Of a stretch of DNA of 64,000 nt, positions 46,136 through 55,619 are shown piece by piece; positions within the stretch are counted from its first letter, which is position 1, and every line of letters starts with the position of its first letter. The notes beneath the pieces were generated by a model that saw only the letters and a list, made by a program, of their open reading frames with translations, was not told where the DNA came from and made no database searches. The position numbers were made by a program, and so were the translations under genes. Origin of the DNA: Adiantum capillus-veneris. Its lineage: Eukaryota; Streptophyta; Polypodiopsida; Polypodiales; Pteridaceae. Where the stretch lies: the NCBI GenBank assembly GCA_014529385.2, contig CM043959.1, positions 4,893,045 to 4,957,044 of the forward strand, given 5' to 3'.

Positions 46136-49100
46136 TTAAGAGATCTCTCTCTCATCCTCGCATAACTCAGCATAACTTCCTATATCTATATAGAGCTCTC
46201 CGTTTAAACACATATCCTCTGTTTCATTTTGTAGCTCCTCTGCATGCACCCCATATAGAGTAGTAGCATCTTGATGCTCGTCTGGCACCACCGCAGCGGC
46301 TTCTGATTGAGCATCTTCTCTGATCTCCTCCATTGATGTCGTTGTGATTGGCACATGGTAGCCTTCATACGTCCTTGCACTACGAGGGGCTACCTCTATG
46401 ACGTACCACCAGTTTGATGTAGACTTTGTAGGATGAAATATTACCTGCCAGAGCCACATAACTTACATGAGAGCTTTCAAGCACATAACTTGTAAAAGGG
46501 GGATGTTAACTATTTACATACTTACTTGTTCACAATGCTCGGGTAGTACGAAAGTGTCTCTTAGGTCAGTCCATTTCTTAGTAGAATCCACCTCAAGAAA
46601 ACCAGACTCTCCTCTACGCACAGTAGCGTTGCGACCCTCCATGATTATCTTGAACCATTGCACGTCGAACAAGTCGACAAAAAATCCTCTGTAATCGATC
46701 CTCAAAATCTCTTGCAGCGTGCCGAAGTAAGTGAGTTCCGCCACCACAGGATCTGCATCAGAGGAACGTCGTCGACTAGACTGTTCAAATTTTGCCATGA
46801 TTCCACAATCTTGAGTAAAACGCTTTTTGTCGATTCGTTCCACCCTAAAATGTCGACCTTTACACCATGCTGCTGTGTATGACTTATACTACAACGAACA
46901 AAGATTATGAGTGGCCGTTCAAACGTTTATAAATAAAGTCACTTGCTAGTCGTACATTGCAAACTTACCTTGGTCGCGCAACCCCGAGAGTACTCCCACT
47001 CTTCTTCAGTCACTTCGTCACCGCATTGTTGTGCGCTTTTCAATTGGTTGTGCAACCATCTTAAGCTCATAAAGGTTGGTAGGCTCTCCAGAACCGCTGG
47101 ATAGTGCATCGGTGGTCGTCTTCCCCGTCTCCACTCGATTCGTGCCCTTTGTCGCTCTTGCTTTGCATCCTCATATTGTGAAATCCACTTTTGCATCACT
47201 GGATTGTGAAGCATGCAAAATCGGTTGATTTTAGCCTCTAGATCTTCCGTCATCTTCTTCTCAACACCGAGATTGCACATGACAATCCCAGATATGCGCT
47301 CATCATCTATGGTTCGCCATAGCGTGTCCCGGGATTTATCAAATCCGTCTAGCCACTCTCCAATGTACACTAGGGACTCTGATACCAACCAACCTTCTGC
47401 CATGCTACCCTCCGGACGTGCCTTTTGACGCACATATCCCTTAAGTGTTTTCATGAAACGCTCTAAGAAGAACATCCATCTGGAATGAACTGTGCCAGCT
47501 ATTTCCACCTCATCAACTATGTGAACAAGAAGATGCACCTGAATGGTTAGCATTGTAGTAGGAAAATGTTTCTCAAACATGCACACAAGCTCCGCAGCAT
47601 TTAGTTTGGCGAAAGGTATGGAGTCTACGTTGATCTCCTTTTGTGAGATCCATTGCACCAGCTTTGCAAGTTTGTAGATTGTGTTACGGATGTCGAGAGA
47701 CAAACATCCCTCAATGGCAACCGGTAAAATAAACTGTAAAGTATGTGCAGCAATGATATTAAAGTCCACATTTTATGCAATGATATTAAAGTCCACTATG
47801 AACGTACCTGACACATTTTATGCCAATCGTGTGACTTCAAACCGGTAAGCTTTCCTTCTTTAGTAAAACACGTTCGGAGCGAGTGCATTACGCCAGTGGG
47901 GGTCCGCAAAGATCGAATGGTCTCTTTTACTTTGCGTTCTTGGGCTCCTGTGAAAATCCATGGTGCTTTAGGGAGTTTTATCGATCCATCAGACGCTGTT
48001 TGCGGCCAATATTGCTCCATACGATCCACATTTCTGAGGTCAACTCTGGCTCCCAAAGTATCTTTCTTGCCGGTCAGATGGTCCCATAGTAGATTACCCA
48101 CATTCTTGAATATGTGCATTGGATCGAGCAAGTGATTGATCATGAGTCGGGGCCAGTATGGTAACTCGTACCATAGAGATAGTCTCTTCATCCCTGGAGG
48201 CAATCCGTCATCGCACATCTCCTTCTGCTCTAACCATGCTTGTGCAGACATCCTTGGTGGCTCTCTTCCCAAAAAGCCGTCGCGTAACACATGATTCTCT
48301 GGAAGATACGCTTGATGACCTTCGTAGATTTGCTTCTTCAGTGAGGGTGCCCTACGTGCATTCAGTCTAGGTCCACATGTGACACATGCTCTGTATCCGC
48401 TTGTTTGAAGCCTGCATGTATACACATGATAATAGATCAACTATGGAAAAAACAAGATTTACAGTGTCTGAGTGAGGAGTGTCAATAGATCACCTGAGCA
48501 TTCTGTTAGCCCGGGATAGTCATGCATGGTCCACATTAGAATGCCTCTGATCAAAGCATTCCGTCGTCCTGTGTGTCGGCTCATATCCACCACCTCTATG
48601 CCAATCCATAATTGTTGTAGCTCTTCCAATAGTGGACGAAGATACACATCCATATTCCCCACTTTATATCGCCCTGGCACAATCAAGCTTAGCCATAGGT
48701 GCCCCTTCTTCGTAGTCAACCACGGGGGAATGTTGTAGTTGACGATGACAACGGGCCATACACTGTAAGATGTTGATCTTTGACCAAATGGATTTACGCC
48801 ATCCATAGCCAGGCCTAAGCGCAAATTTTGAGCTTCCCTGGCAAAATCCGACCATGTTCCATCTATATGTTTCCACGCTACGCAATCTGCAGGAATTCGT
48901 AGCACACCATCCGAAGATTTATTCTCCTCATGCCATGATGCTAGGGCGGCCATGGACTTACATTCGAAGAAATGCTTGATGCGAGGAAGCAGAGGAAATG
49001 TCGCAAAACCTTTTGTGGAATTTTTGTCCCGTGGAGATCTACTCGATATCTTTCGGAATCACATTTCGGACACTTCTCCATGTCTATGTATTCCCCTCTG

Positions 49101-49843
49101 AAAAGAATGCAGTCATTAGGACAAGCGTGGATAGAATTGTAATCCATCCCCAAGTTTCGCAAAATCTTTCTTGCTTCATCTCGGGAATCTGGCATCACAT
49201 TGTCAGCTGGTAGTATGTGCTCTTTCAGCAATCTACACAACATAAAAATATGATACAGTCGTGTAAAAATCTATCAGATCATTATACATTTAGAGTTTTA
49301 TTAAAGTAAACTAATTGTAATAGATCACCTGAAAAGCGTTGTGACGCTAGTGTCACTCCATCCAAACTTTGCCTGCATGTTGAGAAGAACCAGGAGTGCT
49401 TTCAATCTAGACATACGTGCTCCATTATACAATGGCGTATCGGCTTCACTTTTCATATCATCATAGATAAGCCTTTCTGAATCCATGATCGTCTCGATCA
49501 TTTCATCAATCTCGGGCTCAAACATTGCCTCGTTGGGAATGTGCTCTGCATGATCATCCCCCGAGCTGTCAGAGGCTACATCTTGTGGCCTCACATATGC
49601 TGCTTGACCAAAGCGCCTGCGAACACGTCTATTGGGTTGCAAGATTGCTGCTTGTTGGCCAGCGTCAGAGTCCGACGAGTTATAATTGGCAACAACTCGA
49701 TCTATAATAGATGGATCGAACTCGCCAAATTCACGAACGTGCTGCAAAGAAACACGTCTTGTCCGTCGCACAGCATGCTTGCATTGATTACAAGGATAAG
49801 ACCCTCGTTGAGAGAGGTAGGTGTTGGTTGGACGGTCCCACAT
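46136..49843 (-). CDS. TNP2-type transposase of the CACTA element (six exons, one apparent frameshift)
   Basis: Exons inferred from GT-AG sites: 49843-49329, 49232-48494, 48411-47807, 47733-46969, 46888-46526, 46444-46136. Features in order: a CNQC zinc motif near the start (SYPCNQCKHAV); the conserved SRLKALLVLLNMQAKFGWSD; HACPNDCILFRGEY and CPKC; the tnp2 core LAMDGVNPFGQRSTSYSVWP with the first Asp; PSLKKQIYEGHQA; LLDPMHIFKNVGNLLWDHLT with a second Asp; then a DUF4218-type region (TMLTIQVHLLVHIVDEVE, RWMFFLERFMKTLKGYVR) and a DUF4216-type region (YFGTLQEILRIDYRG, LFDVQWF). One base appears to be missing near 49000, where the frame changes within VLRHF. Otherwise it is open, so this is a recent copy. 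It cuts DNA at the element ends. Confidence 0.9.
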
Positions 49844-49913
49844 CCTCGTCTACTCTCATAAGGATAAAAAACTTATAACTAGACCTGGATTACAATATTT
49901 GCATTCTCATTCT

Positions 49914-49916
<3 letters not shown>

Positions 49917-49994
<78 letters not shown>
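49917..49994. repeat. (CT)n microsatellite with one interruption
   Basis: About 78 bp of CT just upstream of the TNP2 start, in the position of a 5' leader. Confidence 0.96.
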
Positions 49995-49996
<2 letters not shown>

Positions 49997-50282
49997 ACCT
50001 CACATTCTCTAGTCATGTCCAATCCCCGCACACCTCGGTCTAGAGGTGCATGGAGATCAGAACCACCGGGTTATAATCTCGTCTTTATTGGTCAATACCT
50101 ATATTTGTGGGTACAAGAAATCTACACACCCACGTCTACATGATACTGCATGTAGTGGACAAAACCCTTTCCTCTTCTCTAGCTGTAGCACTTCACAGCA
50201 TCTTAACATCTTTTCACAGTAGATCTTTTCACTGTTCGTCTAACTCTAAACCCTAAACCGTAAGTAATTCTTGCGTGGACTC

Positions 50283-51400
50283 GATCTAACGTAAATAAGC
50301 GTAAATCTAAATAAACGTAAATCTAACTAAAAATAAACCTAAATCTAATTTAACGTAAGTCTACATCTAACCTAATCTTTAACGTCTTTTGGGATAGTTT
50401 CCTACGACGTTAAAACTCTCTTCTTCTTTTGTGTGTGTGTGGTGTGTGTGTGTGTGGTGTGTGTGAGGGTAGGTGTTTTTTAAAAAATAAATAAACCTAA
50501 GTCTAATCTAATATAACATAAATCTAAATCTAACGTAAATATATTATGTTATATTAAAAACAAAGAACTAAACTAACAGGAAATTATAAGAACCTTAAAA
50601 CTGATTTAACACATAATTTTTCACATAACCGGCAAGAGTTGGCATTCTCATCACTAAAGATGTGAGATTAACTTCGGCGGGGGTGACGCTGCCTCATCTC
50701 CATCCACATCTGACGACAGCAATTGGCCCTTTAGACCGTTCTTGCTCTTGTTACTAACTTTGAAGTTGCTGTTGAATGACTAGAGGTTGTCTAGATGGTC
50801 ATTGTGTGGGGATGTAGTGACTCTTGCCGCCCTGAAGATCCACCTTCTTCCCTATCTCTGAAGACATTTCACCAGTACTTTTGGATCGACGGAGCCCACC
50901 TGAGTGAAGGCAGCAATACCTATATTCCATTGAGGGCTTTCTTCACCCGCTTCATGCAGGCATCGCAGTCTATGGAGACCATGCAGGCATCGCAGTCTAT
51001 GGAGACCTAAATCTAATCTAATATAACGTAAATCTAAATCTAGTGTAAATAAACGTAAATCTAGTTATAAAATAAACCTAAATCTAATTTAATGTAAGTC
51101 TACATATAACCTAATCTTTAACGTCTTTTAAGATAGTTTCCTACGACGTTATAACTCTCTTCTTCTTGTGTGTGTGCGCGTGTGTGGATGTGTGTGCCAA
51201 TAAAAAGAGATAAATGGTATAGGTGTGTGTGCCAATAAAAAAGAGATAAATGGTATAACCTTTCTATCACCCACGCCAAGTCTGATAGATTGATTATGGC
51301 CATTTCCCTCTTGAATAATAGGTCTGAGTTCAACTCCTCGTCGGCTAGATCTTTAGTTCTTTTAATTTTTAATTAGTTTCCTACGACGTTAAATTAGTTT
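50283..51400. repeat. Duplicated AT-rich blocks (TAAATCTA-type) inside the CACTA element
   Basis: About 155 bp at 50285-50440 (ending TTTCCTACGACGTTAAAACTC and a GT run) recur at 51027-51175. The core TTAGTTTCCTACGACGTTAAA recurs again near 51375. Both blocks are built from a degenerate 7-bp TAAATCT/A unit. A 24-bp unit (GCATCGCAGTCTATGGAGAC) is repeated at 50957-51007. Confidence 0.83.
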
Positions 51401-51619
51401 CTCTCTCTTTCTCGCTCTCAATGTGTGTGCGTTTTTTTGGAGTTTATGCATGTTTTCTCTCTCTTTTCCTCTCTCAATGTGTGCGGTTTTTTGTTTTGCA
51501 TGTTCTCTTCTCTTTTCCTCTCTCAATGCGTGCGTTTTTTGTTTATGCATGCTCTCTCTCTCTCTTTTTCTCTCTCAATGTGTGTGTGCATTCTTTGTTT
51601 ATGTATGTGATGTGTGGTT

Positions 51620-51631
51620 TTTGTTTTTGTT

Positions 51632-51681
<50 letters not shown>

Positions 51682-51705
51682 AAAAACACTATGTGTGTGT
51701 GTGTA

Positions 51706-51738
<33 letters not shown>

Positions 51739-51844
51739 GAGAGAGAAAGAGGGGAAGGGAACATGAGAATGAGGAGAGGGAAGGAGCATACCTGGCTCTC
51801 CTTCCTCTCCTCGTGTGTGTGTGTGTGTGTGTGTGGAGAAGAAA

Positions 51845-51877
<33 letters not shown>

Positions 51878-51972
51878 AAGAGGGGAAGGGAACATGAGAA
51901 TGAGGAGGGGAAGGAGCATACCTGGCTCTCCTTCCTCTCCTCGTGTGTGTGTGTGTGGTGTGTGTGGAGAAG

Positions 51973-52018
<46 letters not shown>
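51620..52018. repeat. CT/GT/GA microsatellites with a 127-bp tandem duplication
   Basis: (CT)n and (GT)n runs are followed by two copies (about 51725-51835 and 51850-51960) of a block containing GGGGAAGGGAACATGAGAAT and CATACCTGGCTCTCCTTCCT, then more GA repeats. Confidence 0.9.
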
Positions 52019-52107
52019 CATTACCTGCTCCTTGCTTGAGGGCGCCGAAAAACTCAGATCTGAGATCTGAGTTTTTGGGCGCGCTGGTTTTATTTTTTTA
52101 GCCCAGC

Positions 52108-52195
52108 CGGCGTCGCTATGAGCGTCGCAAATTTACAAAGAAATTCGCGACGCTCATAGCGACGCCGGGAAATTTTTTTTTGAGCGTCGCTAATA
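52108..52195. promoter_or_regulatory. Right subterminal repeats of the CACTA element
   Basis: Five to six copies of GCGTCGCTA or TAGCGACGC, including a mirrored pair around 52130-52150. It is shorter than the left array. Confidence 0.88.
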
Positions 52196-52217
52196 TGAAT
52201 AGCCTCTTGTAGTGATT

Positions 52218-53762
52218 CTCATCTTTAAATCCAAGCAGTAGACCATAGACAGTTGCATTAATTTTAAGAATTACAAGACAACCCACGGCAGCGGATTGTG
52301 ACTTGAAAGAAACTATTTCCCTTGACAATGCATTTATTTGTTGCTGCATTTCTACAACTTGAACATCAGCAGCGTTAAGCTGCACATCCTGCAACATGTC
52401 TTGTGACACTCTGTGTGCACTTGACTATGCAAGCATGGAGAGTATCATTGTCATCTTCATTGCCACCACAGAGCTGTCGCCAGATTTGCATTAGCACGTC
52501 CTCTAATCTTTGAAATACTGCATCGTCTACACTGTCATGTTGACTCAGATCCGTTTGCGTTCCCTCGGCTTCCACAGCAGGCTCCGTTGATTGCATCGCT
52601 CGCACCTACGGTAGCCAACATATAAAAGAAAAAGTGATTGACAAACAAAGCAAATGCAGCAAAATGAAATTGTAGCAACGCACCTAGCATGCAATTACGT
52701 CAGTTTTAGTTTTCTTCAGCAGCGGAATAAAGTCACTTCCAATGCCAGCATCAATATCATCGTCCTCGCTATCAGATATGTTCACCACTTTCTTCGTTGC
52801 CGTATTCTCACCTTGCTCCCTGCGGTTCATAAAGAGAAATAATAACACCAATAATTAGGCCGTCACATTACAGAGGAGCAGTTAATGGAATACCTTTCAT
52901 TGTTCTGCCATCTATTCAGACCAATCCAAACGGGGATGAGTGGCACCTTGGAGTACAAAAATATCGAGTATGTCGTTGTACGTAACTGTGCTCAGAAATG
53001 CCATGCACTTCCATACAACAGCAATTTTCCATTGCTCCTTTCCACGCCCTTGGTAAGGTGTGATCCAAGTGGACGACGGATAGTACTTACCGCTCTTAAT
53101 CATGCGGTGCAAATACCAAGAAAGTCATGACCAAAAGGATGATTCAAACTACATTTCCAATACATGAAAGCCCTATCAAACACATTGGTGTTTGTCAAGC
53201 AGACTTTATTCTTCATGTCGTCTACCCCATGAAGCGTGTAAAGCTCGATCCCTTTATTAATGCCATCAGGAGATATTTTGTGGCCAACATTCTCAAAATG
53301 ATCTTTACCTATGTCTTTTAAGCAGTAACCTATCATCCCCTGAAATGTGTGCATGTTCTTTTGCTTTAGTGCCCTGCAAATAACAGTGGCACCCACAGGC
53401 GATTCTCTATCCCATCCCAAGTATGTTTTCACCTTTTTGTTGACCACTATAATAGATGTGGACATAATACGCACGACCATTTGGAAGTGCAAGTGGAATA
53501 CCGTTCCGCTACGCTCGATAGAACACATTCCAGCAATAGTCTCTTTCTCTAGGAATTCTTTCAGCACAGGAAGCAAGCCAGTGTCTACATCCGCCTCCCC
53601 AACGGAGATAGTGATACTTAGCTCGAAAAGCCTCTTCGGACGCCTTCTCTCAACCGCCAACAACTCCTCCTCGGTTTTCCTAGGTCTACCCGTACGGGCC
53701 AAAGAGGCAGATGCATCCCCGATATCACCAACCGAACATGCAGCTTTCTTCATTCTCACCAT
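52218..53762 (-). CDS. Rep-type HUH endonuclease of the replitron-like element (several exons, frameshifted)
   Basis: The first frame starts at the ATG at 53762 and has 220 codons. Residues 24-44 carry an AT-hook-like GRPRK and basic residues; LFELSITIS (45-53) fits Rep motif 1; FHLHFQ (89-94; H90 and H92, 53495-53487) is the HUH motif with the usual following Gln; GYCLKD (145-150; Y146 at 53327-53325) fits the single-Tyr YxxK motif. The frame then shifts near 53110 and continues (MIKSGKYYPSSTWITPY) to 52912. Short GT-AG introns (about 52931-52820 and 52698-52606) would join an acidic segment (VVNISDSEDDDIDAGIG) and EPAVEAEGTQTDLSQHD in frame. After another shift near 52405 a coiled-coil-like tail follows (VVEMQQQINALSREI). 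The protein should nick one strand at the element origin and stay bound to it. No helicase motif is seen. Confidence 0.7.
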
Positions 53763-54009
53763 GTTAACCTACAACATTGGACCCTCATAAACACAAACCA
53801 ATCGAACCACACCACGCTTCACAAATTTTACCAAGCATGACATTCAAGCAGCTGATTCATGAAATTATACCTTCAAGAACACTTTCGCTGCTGCAACTAG
53901 TTCCTCTATTTGAATCACCGGCTACCTTTTGTTTGCGTGAAACACCTCCAATTGCCCTCGCTTAATTTCTCTTAATGAATCTCCTACGGGCAAATCAAAT
54001 TGCATACAC

Positions 54010-54130
54010 TGTGTGTGACTGCAGGCAAATAAAACTTTGTTTAATTGAATCACATTGTGTGTGACTGCAGGCACAATAAAACTGTGTTTAATTGAATCAC
54101 ATTGTGTGTCATTGCAGGCAAATAAAACTA
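54010..54130. repeat. Iteron-like array 1, 46-47 bp unit, 2.6 copies
   Basis: TGTGTGTGACTGCAGGC(A)AA-TAAAACT-TGTTTAATTGAATCACAT starts at 54010, 54056 and 54103, about 250 bp upstream of the Rep start. Confidence 0.9.
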
Positions 54131-54154
54131 CTTCAACTTGCTTTAAATAAATTG

Positions 54155-54273
54155 AATACCTCACGGCAAGACCTCCTGCCTGCGCGACCACTGTGCGTCT
54201 TGCTCTCGTGCAAGACCTCCTTCCTGCGCGACCAATACCTCACGGCAAGACCTCCTGCCTGCGCGACCACTGT
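54155..54273. repeat. Iteron-like array 2, CCTGCGCGACCA-containing unit
   Basis: A 40-bp sequence starting AATACCTCACGGCAAGACCT is identical at 54155 and 54234. A third partial copy (GCAAGACCTCCTTCCTGCGCGACCA) lies between them. Confidence 0.92.
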
Positions 54274-54353
54274 AAGCGTTGCCTGCGGGACTAATTTCCC
54301 AACGGCAGCCCCTCCCGCTATCAAATGCCATGCACTGGATTAAAGGCACTTTA

Positions 54354-54450
54354 CCCATGCGAACTGAGGTTTGACGCCCACCTTTCCCATGCGAATTGAG
54401 GTTTGACGCCCACCTTTCCCATGCGAACTGAGGTTCACAAGCGCGAACTC
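54354..54450. repeat. Iteron-like array 3, 32-bp unit, 2.6 copies
   Basis: CCCATGCGAA-TGAGGTTTGACGCCCACCTTT starts at 54354, 54386 and 54418. A partial copy GCGCGAACTCAGGTT follows. Confidence 0.93.
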
Positions 54451-54490
54451 AGGTTGTTGTGGTGATGGGTGGCAGTAAACTCACCTTCAT

Positions 54491-54538
54491 TTGGCAATTT
54501 CAAATTTTGCCAACACTGGAGAATCGCCCTTGATTCTC
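54491..54538. other. Two adjacent hairpins near the right end of the Rep element
   Basis: TTGGCAA (54491-54497) pairs with TTGCCAA (54507-54513), and GAGAATC (54519-54525) pairs with GATTCTC (54532-54538). They lie 33 bp or more inside the right border and are candidates for an origin or end-recognition structure. Confidence 0.72.
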
Positions 54539-54579
54539 TGCTTCATTTGCTTTAAATCAATTGAATCTCCTACTTGCTA

Positions 54580-54670
54580 TAAACTAACACATCATTTTTC
54601 TTATTGTTGAAGGGAATCTTTGAACTAGGAATATCTTTTAATTTTTTTGTCAAGGACTATTTTGCCTATC
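54580..54670. repeat. Dispersed repeat A, right part of the interrupted copy
   Basis: AAACTAACACATCATTTTTC and GGAATCTTTGAACTAGGAATA match 41005-41090 of the uninterrupted copy. Confidence 0.78.
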
Positions 54671-55160
54671 AAAACAAGTGCTCTAAAAATATCTCATATT
54701 ATTTTACATGCTAGAATCTCAAAATTGCCTATCATTTTTTGTGTTTATACATTAACGTTATATATGAAAAATTATATAAGTTGATCGCATTACACAAAGC
54801 ATATGGAAGGGGGCTTTAAAAATTGCATGTCAAAAGAAATTTCTACATGCCTGGCAGGGCTAGTGATCTTATCACTTGTTCTAACACTCCTAAGGATGCT
54901 GTTCCCCTCATATCCCAAATTTTATTAAAGCGAAGGGTGACTATTATTTTGCAACATCAAATAAAAGTCACAAATCTCACGTCATAGTGAGATTATCAAA
55001 CTTGGAATTATACCGTCTTAATGTAAGGGGCTGTCGTATTGCATGAGGTGACCTAGTTACTCCAAATTACGAGGCCTGCATCGAACTTCGTGTTGAACGT
55101 GTAACGATGCAACCGATTGATGGCACCAGCGTCGTCAAGTACATGAGGTACACAAAGACC
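54671..55160. other. No recognisable gene
   Basis: Mixed sequence without frame or repeat that I can name. Confidence 0.45.
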
Positions 55161-55171
55161 GACGGCGCAGC

Positions 55172-55184
55172 TATATATATGATA
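55172..55184 (+). promoter_or_regulatory. TATA box candidate
   Basis: CTATATATATGAT lies 46-58 bases upstream of the ATG at 55230, a plausible distance for a short leader. Confidence 0.45.
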
Positions 55185-55229
55185 TATCTCATAAGCTTTC
55201 AAGGTCTCCAGCGCATAAGAATTAGAGAT

Positions 55230-55619
55230 ATGGCAAAGGCAGACTCTCCCCGGCAGCTGTATTACGCAGCACGACAAGAAGTTGCAGCGAGCGCCTCAAG
55301 TGGACGTCGGCTGCGTGCTGATTTCTGGGCAGCGGCATTGCTAGGGTTGCTTGCACTAGTAATAATGCCTGGGAATATGCAGGTGGCTGCACAGCTGGAG
55401 TTCACGGTGACCACACTGCAAGACGTGTCCAGCGCACAGTTCAGTACGTGGATTAGCCTCCTGGCCACTTCCCTGCTGCCTGCCAGTACACCCGGCGCAT
55501 TCCTGGGTACCGTCCCAGCGGACATGGTGGAAGCCACGTGTAAATATGTGGAGGGCGGGCAGCTGTCGTTCGACGCCCAAGTCACCGTCCAAGGCAACAC
55601 GCAGACCCACCAGATCCAG
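55230..55619 (+). CDS. First exon of an unknown, probably secreted or membrane-anchored protein
   Basis: The open frame is GC-rich, unlike its surroundings, and so may be a real host exon. From the ATG at 55230 the protein has a basic N-terminus (PRQLYYAARQEV, GRRLRADF), a hydrophobic stretch WAAALLGLLALVIM ending near NMQVAAQ, which fits a long signal peptide or signal anchor, then about 75 soluble residues (LEFTVTTLQDVSSAQF, STWISLLATSLLPASTPGAF). A splice donor candidate CAG/GTTTTT lies at 55619/55620; six bases later the frame stops. An upstream in-frame ATG at 55107 also exists. I do not recognise the family and find no second exon in the following 600 bp. Confidence 0.42.

Larger units (their letters stand above)
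43931..52214 (-). mobile_element. Complete CACTA (En/Spm) transposon, 8.28 kb, ATT target duplication
   Basis: Terminal inverted repeats CACTACAAGAG (43931-43941) and CTCTTGTAGTG (52204-52214) are perfect over 11 bp. ATT lies directly outside both (43928-43930, 52215-52217). Subterminal GCGTCGCTA-type motifs crowd both ends. Two genes lie on the minus strand: a TNP2-type transposase and a second protein with a plant transposase (Ptta/En/Spm, TNPA-like) domain. The region upstream of the transposase (49.9-52.1 kb) is full of CT, GT and GA repeats. Confidence 0.97.
43845..54579 (-). mobile_element. Replitron-like HUH transposon, 9-bp flanking repeat, interrupted by a CACTA element
   Basis: TACTTGCTA stands at 43845-43853 and at 54571-54579, and the sequences outside join to a copy of dispersed repeat A that is uninterrupted at 40.7-41.4 kb. 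Removing the CACTA element (43931-52214) and one copy of its 3-bp duplication leaves about 2.4 kb. That holds a minus-strand Rep-type HUH endonuclease gene, three tandem arrays upstream of it, and two hairpins within 90 bp of the right end. No helicase domain is visible, which with the single Tyr motif argues against a Helitron. Replitrons are HUH transposons described in green algae and other eukaryotes. Membership here is inferred from the domain and layout. Confidence 0.68.

Noticed and set aside
51421-52070. Several overlapping ORFs in microsatellites (also at 21.4, 22.8, 33.0, 34.0, 42.6 kb)
   Set aside because: They consist of dipeptide repeats from CT, GT and GA tracts and have no independent coding signal.
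52218-53762. Integrated CRESS-DNA virus Rep
   Set aside because: No superfamily-3 helicase motif follows, and the gene has introns, transposon-like borders and iterons; a viral relic remains possible but is less likely.
52218-54579. Helitron as explanation for the HUH protein
   Set aside because: Only one Tyr in the motif, no helicase domain, and a flanking duplication, none of which fits a Helitron.
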